A DNA stretch of 6,388 nucleotides from Methanomicrobiales archaeon (GCA_019136335.1 JAGVUK010000109.1:1-6388); one strand, 5' to 3'. Counted from the stretch's first letter, positions 1 to 5,694 are shown. Made by a program: numbers and translations. The notes: generated from the sequence alone by a model not told the origin.

Positions 1-309
1 ACGATCCGGGAGGTGTGCGAGGACCTTCTCTCGGTCGCCGACCGGGTGGAGGTAAGGAGGGAAGGCGACACGGTAACGTTCGACCTGCATAACTATCTAC
101 TCCTCTCCGGCTGCACCTCCCGCAGGGAGGCGTCCCCCGCGTCCTGCACGCTCTGCCCCTGCTCGATCTGCAGTTTGATCGCGTGCATGATCTCTGAGGG
201 CCTCAGGTGTGAGGTCAGCCTGAACCAGGTGGTCCTGGACGAAACAGTCCGCTCACCCAGCATGAGGATTCATTATACCCTTGCAAAGGGGGCAGAAATG
301 CCAGACTGA
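1..309 (+). CDS. C-terminal part of a cysteine-rich protein, possibly a methanogen signalling output domain (5' end outside window)
   Basis: The frame is open from the first base and ends at TGA 307-309, giving 102 visible residues; the start lies upstream. An internal GTG at 13 could be read as a start, but the frame is already open before it. The first 30 residues look like alternating helix and strand, and the middle is rich in cysteine: Cys at visible residues 38, 49, 52, 54, 57, 62 and 70, including the run CTLCPCSIC. After this the chain returns to strand-like sequence (SMRIHYTLAKG). The pattern of a small alpha/beta fold with a Cys-Pro-rich loop recalls V4R-like and methanogen output domains found at the C-termini of archaeal sensor proteins, where the cysteines may bind metal. 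That assignment is from memory and weak; a plain hypothetical protein is the safe reading. It converges on the glycosyltransferase gene, with 176 bases between the stops. Confidence 0.6.
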   Translation, partial: TIREVCEDLLSVADRVEVRREGDTVTFDLHNYLLLSGCTSRREASPASCTLCPCSICSLIACMISEGLRCEVSLNQVVLDETVRSPSMRIHYTLAKGAEMPD

Positions 310-485
310 AGGGACGAGCCTCCCGGGTTTGCCGGAGCTGCTATTGTCGTGCGAACCGTCCCGCTTCACCCTCACGGGTTAAAATCGGGGGAGAACGGAT
401 GCTGCCCGGGCGGCCTGAAGCGTGAGATCCATCATGAACTGCAGGTATCAGGTGGTGTTGCTGGAGAGCGCCACTCCCATCACAT
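310..485. other. Convergent intergenic region
   Basis: These 176 bases lie between the stop of the cysteine-rich gene (+) and the stop of the glycosyltransferase gene (-). A frame on the + strand is open across it from 349 to 603, but it runs into the glycosyltransferase gene on the other strand and its product resembles nothing known. I see no strong T-tract for either direction; the best is a weak TTTT on the - strand, the complement of AAAA at about 381-384. Confidence 0.5.
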
Positions 486-1418
486 TCATGTTTCACTGGC
501 ACGACGTCCCATTATCAATACCAGGAAGTTCAGGATCAGTCCCGACGAGATCAACAAAAGCCCGAGTATGAGCGCAGTTATCCCAAGGATAAACACAACG
601 TAGTGGAACTGGCCTGCCCGGAAGAGCTCGGAGAACGTATAGAGTTCAAGGCCAATCCCAAACAGGGCGATGACGCCTCCCGGGACGCCGAAGAAGAGCA
701 ATGGCCGCCGGTGGCCGATAAGTTCCACGATCCGGGCGAGCACCCCGAAACCGTGGGATATCGGGTTCTTCTTATGCTTGTGGGGGACGTCGTAGGTGAC
801 GGAGATCGGGACCTCGGTCACCCTGAAGTTGAGGGGGGCAAAGTGGGCGATCATGTCTGACTCGATGCTGTAACCCTCCGAGGAGAAGGTGAGGTTCTCA
901 AGAGCCCGGCGGGAGAGCGCCCGGAAACCCGACTGAGAATCTGTCGCCACGAAGTCGCCGCCGTCCGCCGAGAGGTTCGTGAACCTGTTCAGCACCATCT
1001 GGCCGGCCCGGCGATAAGCAGGAATCTCCGCCCCGCCTTCCAGGAACCGGGAACCGATGACCAGGTCCGCCTCCTCCGCAAGCACCGGGGCTGCCACGGC
1101 CGGGATCTCGTCGGGGTCGTGCTGGCCGTCGCCGTCGAGCATCACGACGGCCTCGTAGCCAAGGTCCCGTGCCCGGGCAAACCCGGCCATCATCGCCTTC
1201 GCCTTCCCCCCGTTCTCCGGCATCCTGATGACATCTGCCCCGGCAAGCCGGGCGATCGCGGCGGTTCGGTCCGCCGAGCCGTCATCGACGACGATGACCC
1301 GGTCGGCGTGCCGCTTTGCCTGGAGGACGACCGAGCCGATGACAAGGCCCTCGTTGTAGGCGGGGACAACGACGGCAAACGAGCCCATGCCGGCCTTTGT
1401 GGTTCCCGGGTCTGCCAT
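486..1418 (-). CDS. Family 2 glycosyltransferase with two C-terminal membrane helices (DPM synthase-like)
   Basis: A 310-residue protein from ATG 1418 to TGA 486-488. Known family role: inverting GT-A transferases of this type move a sugar from a nucleotide donor to a lipid carrier (polyprenyl phosphate) or a growing surface glycan at the cytoplasmic face of the membrane. Visible motifs, counted from this start: the nucleotide-binding strand VVVPAYNEG near residues 16-24, DDGSADRT at 45-52, the metal and donor site DGDGQHDP at 95-102, and SGFRALSR at 163-170. Two hydrophobic segments follow at about 240-262 and 273-300, and the tail is short and basic (MGRRASET). ATG 1388 (MGSFAVVVPAYN) is an equally good start ten residues later; neither has a clear ribosome binding site. 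The frame stays open upstream to ATG 1922, but those 168 extra residues are Ser/Gly/Pro/Arg-rich with no recognisable fold, and the family domain begins only at the chosen start. The exact sugar and acceptor cannot be read from the sequence. Confidence 0.9.
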   Translation of the reverse strand: MADPGTTKAGMGSFAVVVPAYNEGLVIGSVVLQAKRHADRVIVVDDGSADRTAAIARLAGADVIRMPENGGKAKAMMAGFARARDLGYEAVVMLDGDGQHDPDEIPAVAAPVLAEEADLVIGSRFLEGGAEIPAYRRAGQMVLNRFTNLSADGGDFVATDSQSGFRALSRRALENLTFSSEGYSIESDMIAHFAPLNFRVTEVPISVTYDVPHKHKKNPISHGFGVLARIVELIGHRRPLLFFGVPGGVIALFGIGLELYTFSELFRAGQFHYVVFILGITALILGLLLISSGLILNFLVLIMGRRASET

Positions 1419-1626
1419 TCCGGCGCTCGACCCGCCCTGGAATGCGATGGACGAGGTAAGATCGCCTCCCGTGGTGTCGGAGCTACCCCCTCTCAGGGTG
1501 TCGGAGAGAGGCGGGGAGTACCCCGGCCGACTCCGGCTCCCACCCGCCAAAACAGAGGTGCTGTCGGGGTTCTCAGCCGGTGCCCGCCCGTACGCGGGGG
1601 TTACACAACGACCGGCGTGTGACCCT

Positions 1627-1645
1627 GCACCCGTGCCAGGGGTGC
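1627..1645. repeat. Hairpin, 6-bp stem
   Basis: GCACCC at 1627-1632 pairs perfectly with GGGTGC at 1640-1645 around a 7-base loop. It lies upstream of the glycosyltransferase start, within any long leader that its mRNA might have. No T-tract follows on either strand, so it is not an obvious terminator. Confidence 0.35.
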
Positions 1646-1664
1646 AAGCCAGACGGGAGGCGCA

Positions 1665-1680
1665 GCCGGCGGAGGCCGGC
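1665..1680. repeat. GC-rich hairpin, 6-bp stem and tetraloop
   Basis: GCCGGC occurs at 1665-1670 and again at 1675-1680. Because the hexamer is its own reverse complement, the two copies can pair around the four-base loop GGAG to give a very stable small stem. The function is unknown, and chance is possible in such GC-rich sequence. Confidence 0.3.
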
Positions 1681-1950
1681 ACCGGAAGAAACGTGAAGCA
1701 GGAAGCCCTGCTGAGACCGGGAACCGCCTCCCTGATAACGATCTCTCTCCGATAAGCAGGAATCCCGGCCATGACAGAAAACGTTGAACCAGATCGATGC
1801 ACCTTACCTGTCCCCCCGGTTGAGCGCTCGCGGTGTGATGCCGAACCACTCCCTCCTGTGGCCGGGAGCATCCGGACTGTAGACCCATGCTGTACATGGG
1901 GGAGATGCTTGTTCCATCGCATCGCCTGGGCACTGTGTCATACTGTTCCT

Positions 1951-1967
1951 GGTATAAGTACTTTACC
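1951..1967 (-). promoter_or_regulatory. Candidate archaeal promoter for the GT2 gene
   Basis: Read on the - strand, this AT-rich patch is AAAGTACTTATACCAGG, with a CTTATA core and purines in front that could serve as TATA box and BRE. It is the most promoter-like - strand patch I could find between the glycosyltransferase and capA. Transcription would start near 1927-1932. That predicts either a leader of roughly 500 bases before ATG 1418 or a nearly leaderless message starting at ATG 1922 and carrying the odd N-terminal extension. Base composition alone supports it. Confidence 0.25.
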
Positions 1968-2438
1968 GGCAGCAACCGTACACCAGGAATACCTGCTCCG
2001 CCCTCCAAACCCGGTTCGAGGAATGAAAAACACCTTTCATTGACCGGGTGCAGAACCGGACAGGCGAGGTATGGCGGCACGGATCGGGGGTGCGGCCATA
2101 GCCGGTTCTCCCATGTTTTCGGGCGGGAATGCCCCGTCCCGTTCATCTCTACGGATCGAAGACCGCCGGTATACCGTCTTACTCTGGCGGATCCTGCAGG
2201 AAACAGCGGCTGCAATCACCCGACCGGTCCTTACGATCCCCCGCTACCCCGGAAGGGGGGAATTCGAGGCGGAGAGGGGCCGGACCCGGGCGCCGCGCCT
2301 TCCCGGTGCGAGAAACCGGCTCTCAGGATGGATACAGAACGGCATCAGACCCCTGCTTCATCACATCATCAGTGGGGGTAACTCTCATCATCTGCCGGGG
2401 GATCTGTCGATCATATAATCGGCGTAAGATCTGTTAAT

Positions 2439-2471
2439 GGTTCGGCACCCCGACGGTGCAATGCCGGAACC
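2439..2471. repeat. Composite hairpin upstream of the capA operon
   Basis: An outer stem GGTTC (2439-2443) with GAACC (2467-2471) encloses an inner perfect stem GCACC (2445-2449) with GGTGC (2455-2459) around the loop CCGAC. The two are separated by an asymmetric internal loop. It lies about 80 bases upstream of the candidate TATA box, so it would belong to the capA transcript only if a promoter further upstream is used. No T-tract follows. Confidence 0.3.
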
Positions 2472-2554
2472 GTTCTGTGCACCACATGGAGCCCGGTGAC
2501 CCACAGGACCGCCGGAAGCGCCGGGAGCGGCCCGCCCGGAGCCGCAATCAGGGC

Positions 2555-2566
2555 AAAGGTATATAT
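2555..2566 (+). promoter_or_regulatory. Candidate archaeal promoter (BRE plus TATA box) for the capA operon
   Basis: The sequence AAAGGTATATAT matches the archaeal arrangement of a purine-rich BRE directly followed by a TATA box, and stands out in GC-rich surroundings. Transcription would be expected to start about 20-25 bases downstream, near 2586-2592. That leaves a leader of roughly 135 bases before capA, long enough to include the small reading frame at 2678-2728. A second, weaker AT-rich patch (TCATATAATC, 2411-2420) lies further upstream. The start site has not been shown. Confidence 0.45.
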
Positions 2567-2666
2567 CGCTGCACTGCCTGTCTGGAACTCAACGCTTCGA
2601 GGGAGGAAGACAGTATTCCAGGGGATCTCTACACGAAGGTCCTGGCCGGTGAGAGCCGGAACCCGC

Positions 2667-2674
2667 AGGAGGTG
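2667..2674 (+). promoter_or_regulatory. Consensus ribosome binding site before a 16-residue frame
   Basis: AGGAGGTG is a near-perfect complement of the archaeal 16S 3' end. It stands 3 bases before ATG 2678 (5 bases from the GGAGG core). It is a better site than the one before capA itself, and it is far too distant from ATG 2725 to serve capA directly. Confidence 0.4.
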
Positions 2675-2677
2675 GCG

Positions 2678-2728
2678 ATGAAGACGGGTTACAGGCCCGG
2701 GCCTTCCTTTGCCGGGGGAGTGGTATGA
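2678..2728 (+). CDS. Possible 16-residue leader peptide, translationally coupled to capA
   Basis: ATG 2678 opens a 16-codon frame (MKTGYRPGPSFAGGVV) that ends at TGA 2726-2728, overlapping the capA start ATG 2725-2727 as ATGATG. It has a consensus ribosome binding site 3 bases before the start. Both the site and the stop-start overlap are what is expected of a translated leader that feeds ribosomes into the next gene. The peptide has no recognisable domain and no run of one amino acid typical of attenuation. The same frame is open further upstream to 2456 (90 codons), but that longer product is Arg-rich, and its start lies upstream of the candidate TATA box. It could be chance: it is very short and rests on one good binding site. 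Confidence 0.3.
   Translation: MKTGYRPGPSFAGGVV
2714..2720 (+). promoter_or_regulatory. Ribosome binding site of capA
   Basis: GGGGGAG stands 4 bases before ATG 2725 and 7 bases before the in-frame ATG 2728. The spacing slightly favours the second ATG, so capA may begin at 2728, one residue shorter. An in-frame TGA at 2650-2652 rules out a much longer product. Confidence 0.5.
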
Positions 2729-3807
2729 TGCCGGTGCGGCTGCGGGCTGTCGGAGACGTGCTGCTCTGGACCAGGAACGGAAAAAGGCCGTTTGACCTGA
2801 TACATCACGAGCTCCAAAAGAAGGACCTGCTCTTCGGGAACCTGGAGACAGTCCTCTCCAAGAGCGGCGACCCGAGCAGGAAGCGCTGGGTCAATACGAC
2901 CTCGCCGGAGGCGGGCAAATATCTCAAGGAGGCCGGATTCGATATCATGAGCGTGGCGAACAACCATACGCTCGACATGGGGCAGGAAGGGTTTGAGAAG
3001 ACCCTCAGTGTGCTTGAAAGCCACGGTATCGCCTACATCGGCGGCGCACGGGGCGACGAGCCGCCGCGGGGCCTGATCGTCGAGCGAAACGGGGTCACGT
3101 TCGGGTTCCTCGGCTACACGAGCGGGATGTTCCGGTCGCCGCCGGGTGTCACCGTATCCAGGCTGAAGAGGAAGGCCGTCATCGACGATATCAGGTGGCT
3201 GAAGGATCACTGCGACCATGTCGTTGTCTCCCTGCACTGGGGGGTCGAGAACGTCTACTACCCCTCTCCGGCCCAGGTCAGGCTCGCACACGACCTCATC
3301 GATAACGGGGCAACCCTGATCCTCGGGCACCACTCGCATACCATCCAGGGGCTGGAACGGTATAAGGACGGCCTGATCGCCTACTCCCTTGGGAACTTCC
3401 AGTTCGATACCGAACTTTTCAGGGAGAAGATCAAGAGCACCATGATCCTCTCGGTGGACCTTGACCGTGACGGTATCCGGGACTATATGGTCATCCCCTG
3501 TTTCATTAACGACGATTTCCAGCCAGAGGTGGCGGAGGGGCGGACGGGGGAGATGGTGCAACGCTGGATCACGGAGTGTTCAGAGCGTGTCCAGAACGGT
3601 GAGGTCACCCGGAAGTGGTGGTTTGAGGAGGTCGGCGAGGAGTATCTCGTGTACAATCTGGAGAGTTACCGCTACCGCATCCGGCGGCATGGGCTCGCCC
3701 CCCTGATCGAATGCGGGGTCTGGCTGGTGACCCCGTTCTGCCTGAACTGTTATGCGGGCGCGATCAGGAGACGATTGAAACAAAGATATGCAGGGGGACA
3801 TGCATGA
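2725..3807 (+). CDS. CapA family protein (poly-gamma-glutamate capsule protein-like, metallophosphoesterase fold)
   Basis: A 360-residue protein with all the hallmarks of the PGA_cap/CapA family, which shares the calcineurin-like metallophosphoesterase fold. Visible motifs: the first metal site RAVGDVLLW at residues 7-15, GNLE at 38-41, SVANNHTLDMG at 76-86, SLHWGVE at 169-175, GHHSHTIQG at 201-209 and SLGNFQFD at 221-228. These supply the Asp, Asn and His ligands expected for a two-metal centre, so it is probably active. The catalytic core ends near residue 245; a further 115 residues follow, with a hydrophobic patch at about 324-346 that may touch the membrane. There is no signal peptide, unlike many bacterial CapA proteins, so it probably acts in the cytoplasm. 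In bacteria CapA is needed for poly-gamma-glutamate export or anchoring, but no ligase partner (CapB or CapC) is present here. The gene overlaps the following glycosyltransferase by four bases, which suggests a role in a surface glycan. The exact substrate is unknown. Confidence 0.9.
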   Translation: MMPVRLRAVGDVLLWTRNGKRPFDLIHHELQKKDLLFGNLETVLSKSGDPSRKRWVNTTSPEAGKYLKEAGFDIMSVANNHTLDMGQEGFEKTLSVLESHGIAYIGGARGDEPPRGLIVERNGVTFGFLGYTSGMFRSPPGVTVSRLKRKAVIDDIRWLKDHCDHVVVSLHWGVENVYYPSPAQVRLAHDLIDNGATLILGHHSHTIQGLERYKDGLIAYSLGNFQFDTELFREKIKSTMILSVDLDRDGIRDYMVIPCFINDDFQPEVAEGRTGEMVQRWITECSERVQNGEVTRKWWFEEVGEEYLVYNLESYRYRIRRHGLAPLIECGVWLVTPFCLNCYAGAIRRRLKQRYAGGHA

Positions 3808-5027
3808 AAATATTACAGGTCACGCCGTTCTTCAAACCGCTCTGGGAGTCGGGGGGAGTGGCGCGGGTTGCATACGACATCTCCCGGAATCTTCACGAGA
3901 ACGGGCACTCTGTCACGGTCTATACAACGAACCGGAGCATTTACCCAAGCGACCTGCCGACAAACCGGGCAACCTGCGTCGATGGTATGAACGTCTACTA
4001 CTTCGAGAACTTACGCAAGTACGTCCCCGGCGTGACCCCGCCGGTGATGCCCTACCGCATGCCGGCGGTCGCGAAGAGAGAGGTTGCGCAGTTTGATGTT
4101 GTCCACATCCACGACCACCGCACCCTCCTCACCGTCATCGCCTCGCATTACGCGCAGAAGTACAACGTGCCTTATGTGCTCCAGGCGCACGGGGCACTCC
4201 CTGATGACACCGGCTCTGCGCGGATGAAGCGGTTGTTCGACATCCTCTGGGCGAAGAAGGTGATCCTCGGCGCCGCGGGGGTGATCGCGCTCAACGAGAC
4301 GGAGGCGGAGCGCTACCGCAAGCTAGGCGTCGATGAAGAGAGGATCGCCATCATACCGAACGGCATCGACTTCGCCGAGTACCCCAACCTTCCTGCCCGC
4401 GGCAGGTTCCGTGCAGCGTGGGGCATCGATGACGCCACAAAGGTCGTGCTCTACCTTGGGCGACTCGACCCAACAAAGGGGATCGACCTGTTGATCCGCT
4501 CGTTTGGAGAGGTCAGGCGGGAGTTCGATGATGCCGTCCTCATGCTGGTGGGCGGCGACATGGGTCACAACGAGGAGTTCAGGCAGCGGGTCCGGTCGCT
4601 TAACCTCGACGACCGGGTGATCTTTACCGGGTTTGTGAGCAGGGAGGACAAGATGGCTGCGTTCACCGACGCCGACGTCTTTGTGACGCCGAGTTTCACC
4701 GGCTTTCCCGTCACGTTCCTCGAGGCATGCCTCTGCGGAACGCCCATCGTGACGACGGGATACGGGGACTTCCTTGGATGGGTCGACAATACCGTCGGGT
4801 TCAACACCGGGTACACGCCGGAGGCGCTTGCCGGTGCCATCGGACGCCTGCTTGCCGATGACGCCCTGCGGACCAGGTTCGGCGAGCAGGCGAAGGAGCT
4901 CGTCCGGACACGGTACAACTGGCGGGCGATCGTCCATGATATCGAGGCCCTGTATACGACCGTAGCAAACGGCGACCGGACTGCCGCAGGCCGCGGGGCA
5001 GATAAGCGCTCACCGGCGGGGATCTGA
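3804..5027 (+). CDS. Family 4 glycosyltransferase (GT-B fold)
   Basis: A 407-residue protein. ATG 3804 was chosen because it overlaps the capA stop as ATGA, has GGGGG at 3793-3797 six bases before it, and begins directly with the first strand of the fold (MKILQVTPFF). The frame is open 31 codons further upstream, but only inside capA. The N-terminal acceptor domain (about 1-190) carries GGVARVAYDIS at 17-27 and HIHDH at 101-105. The C-terminal nucleotide-sugar domain (about 205-370) carries YLGRLDPTKGID at 217-228 and PSFTGFPVTFLEACLCG at 296-312. This last segment corresponds to the family EX7E motif, yet the first Glu is Thr299 and only Glu307 remains. GT4 enzymes are retaining transferases that build lipopolysaccharide, capsule or glycoprotein glycans on the cytoplasmic side. 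There are no membrane helices. The last 20 residues are poorly ordered (Gly, Ala, Arg). The donor sugar cannot be predicted. Confidence 0.9.
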   Translation: MKILQVTPFFKPLWESGGVARVAYDISRNLHENGHSVTVYTTNRSIYPSDLPTNRATCVDGMNVYYFENLRKYVPGVTPPVMPYRMPAVAKREVAQFDVVHIHDHRTLLTVIASHYAQKYNVPYVLQAHGALPDDTGSARMKRLFDILWAKKVILGAAGVIALNETEAERYRKLGVDEERIAIIPNGIDFAEYPNLPARGRFRAAWGIDDATKVVLYLGRLDPTKGIDLLIRSFGEVRREFDDAVLMLVGGDMGHNEEFRQRVRSLNLDDRVIFTGFVSREDKMAAFTDADVFVTPSFTGFPVTFLEACLCGTPIVTTGYGDFLGWVDNTVGFNTGYTPEALAGAIGRLLADDALRTRFGEQAKELVRTRYNWRAIVHDIEALYTTVANGDRTAAGRGADKRSPAGI

Positions 5028-5037
5028 TTATGCTGCA

Positions 5038-5050
5038 GCCTCTAAGAGGC
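5038..5050 (+). terminator. Small hairpin just after the glycosyltransferase stop
   Basis: GCCTC (5038-5042) pairs perfectly with GAGGC (5046-5050) around the loop TAA, starting 11 bases after the TGA. It may help protect or end the capA operon message, but no T-rich stretch follows, so calling it a terminator is tentative. Confidence 0.2.
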
Positions 5051-5114
5051 CCGAAAACCCAGGTATCGCTCACCTGTTTGAGACCACCCTCAGGAGATCA
5101 AACTATCGACTTTC

Positions 5115-5146
5115 CTTCGCAAATTTCCGCGGCAACGCGAGAGTTA
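5115..5146 (+). repeat. Hairpin repeat, copy 1
   Basis: The 19-base core CGCGGCAACGCGAGAGTTA (5128-5146) is identical to that of copy 2 and lies exactly 100 bases before it. The core can fold as CGCG-GCAA-CGCG, a four-pair stem capped by a GNRA-type tetraloop. The preceding bases 5115-5127 also resemble those before copy 2 (CTTCG followed by an AT-rich stretch), with a one-base length difference. Confidence 0.7.
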
Positions 5147-5169
5147 ACGGGTGTGCATAGCGATCGAGC

Positions 5170-5190
5170 CTCTCGCGAAGATCCGCGAAG
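5170..5190 (-). repeat. Hairpin repeat, copy 2 of the opposite orientation (inverted, between the direct copies)
   Basis: Read on the - strand, this is CTTCGCGG, five bases, then CGCGAGAG, the same flanking octamers as the direct copy at 5225-5243. The loop differs (GATCTT in place of GCAA), but the CGCG/CGCG stem is kept. Its halves can also pair with the direct copy downstream: CTCTCGCG 5170-5177 with CGCGAGAG 5236-5243, and CCGCGAAG 5183-5190 with CTTCGCGG 5225-5232. Together these form a larger nested inverted repeat. Confidence 0.6.
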
Positions 5191-5215
5191 GGGAGTTGCA
5201 AACCCATCTACCGAA

Positions 5216-5246
5216 CTTCGTGAACTTCGCGGCAACGCGAGAGTTA
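5216..5246 (+). repeat. Hairpin repeat, direct copy 2
   Basis: It has the same 19-base core as copy 1 (5228-5246), preceded by CTTCGTGAACTT. Here the stem can grow to six pairs, TTCGCG with CGCGAG around GCAA, the outermost being a T-G wobble. Confidence 0.7.
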
Positions 5247-5340
5247 GTGCAGTGATTCCAAACGAACGGGCCATATCTGGCCTTCGCCCCATCCCCCACA
5301 GAGCGCTCCTCTCTGTCCCCCCACCCCGCCCGCGCTTCGT

Positions 5341-5404
5341 GCTCCTCCCCCGCCCCCACCGCGAGGATCGGGGGCAGTGCGTGGGGATACCCGGGGATGA
5401 GCCG
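5341..5404 (+). repeat. C-rich repeat element, copy A
   Basis: It contains CCCCCGCCCCC (5347-5357), GGGGCA, and then GTGCGTGGGGATACCCGGG (5377-5395). The same order of blocks recurs at 5517-5582; the 19-base block matches there at 17 positions. It is probably an old duplication of non-coding sequence. Confidence 0.5.
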
Positions 5405-5427
5405 TATCCGGTCCTCCTCCGGGATCT

Positions 5428-5464
5428 CCCCATGGAGTGGACCGTGGTGGCTATCGCCATGGGG
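5428..5464. repeat. Inverted repeat with 8-bp arms
   Basis: CCCCATGG (5428-5435) and CCATGGGG (5457-5464) are perfect reverse complements around 21 bases. Each arm contains a CCATGG palindrome. It lies between the two C-rich elements. A protein site or a structural remnant are both possible. Confidence 0.35.
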
Positions 5465-5472
5465 TAGGGGAC

Positions 5473-5496
5473 CGGGGAGGGGGTTTCTCCTCCCCG
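5473..5496. repeat. GC-rich hairpin, 8-bp perfect stem
   Basis: CGGGGAGG (5473-5480) pairs perfectly with CCTCCCCG (5489-5496) around the loop GGGTTTCT. It is the strongest simple hairpin noticed in the window. No T-tract follows on the + strand, so it is not a classical terminator, although it could stop 3' exonuclease decay of the upstream operon message. Confidence 0.4.
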
Positions 5497-5516
5497 CAGG
5501 CGGGTACCCGTACGTT

Positions 5517-5582
5517 CCTCCTCAAAGCCCCCGCCCCCCTCCCGGGGCAGGGACGGTGCATGGGAATACCCGGGAAAATCCG
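5517..5582 (+). repeat. C-rich repeat element, copy B
   Basis: It repeats the block order of the element at 5341-5404: CTCCTC, CCCCCGCCCCC (from 5528), GGGGCAG, and GTGCATGGGAATACCCGGG (5556-5574), which differs from copy A by two G-to-A changes. Insertions and deletions separate the blocks. Confidence 0.5.
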
Positions 5583-5694
5583 TGCCCGGGGATGCAAACG
5601 CCCGGACGGTGCGAAACACGATCGATGATCTCCTCTGGTGAGAGTGCCGGTAATTGAGAGTCGATGCAGTAGTGGATGAGGATAACAATACAGC

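Larger units (their letters stand above)
1419..2677. other. Long gene-poor region between the divergent GT2 and capA genes
   Basis: About 1.26 kb without a convincing gene. Several frames are open on both strands for 60-170 codons, as expected in GC-rich DNA, but their products are Arg/Pro/Ser/Gly-rich, lack recognisable domains and overlap one another. What it does hold: hairpins with perfect stems at 1627-1645 (GCACCC/GGGTGC, 7-base loop) and 1665-1680 (GCCGGC/GCCGGC, loop GGAG), a 10-base palindrome CGGTATACCG at 2167-2176, a composite hairpin at 2439-2471, a candidate - strand promoter near 1951-1967 and a candidate + strand promoter near 2555-2566. It may be a long regulatory region or the remains of decayed genes; I recognise no protein remnant. 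Confidence 0.55.

Noticed and set aside
1459..1472. Strong ribosome-binding-like GGGAGGCGAT on the - strand before the GT2 gene
   Set aside because: No ATG, GTG or TTG in the gene's frame follows at a usable distance; the next start (1418) is too far away.
2013..2021. GGTTCGAGG resembling the T-arm of a tRNA
   Set aside because: The five bases on each side cannot pair as a T-stem, and no acceptor stem or anticodon arm fits around it.
2456..2728. Full 90-codon version of the frame ending at the capA start
   Set aside because: The first 74 residues are Arg-rich and feature-poor, and the start lies upstream of the candidate TATA box; only the last 16 codons have a good ribosome binding site.
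2689..3561. Reading frame of 290 codons opposite capA
   Set aside because: It lies entirely antisense to a gene with clear CapA motifs and its product is a typical shadow translation.
4323..4937. Reading frame of 204 codons opposite the GT4 gene
   Set aside because: It is antisense to a gene with well-defined GT4 motifs and has no family resemblance of its own.
5115..5246. Repeats spaced exactly 100 bases apart, considered as a CRISPR array
   Set aside because: Only two direct copies are present, the spacing is too long, an inverted copy lies between them, and no cas gene is nearby.
5030..5467. Reading frame of 145 codons starting two bases after the glycosyltransferase stop
   Set aside because: The position looks operon-like, but the product is Pro/Arg-rich, shows no fold or family, and runs through the hairpin repeats and the C-rich element.
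5098..5688. Reading frame of 196 codons on the - strand
   Set aside because: It crosses three of the four hairpin repeats, has low-complexity Arg/Gly/Ser/Pro composition and no recognisable domain; such frames arise by chance in GC-rich DNA.
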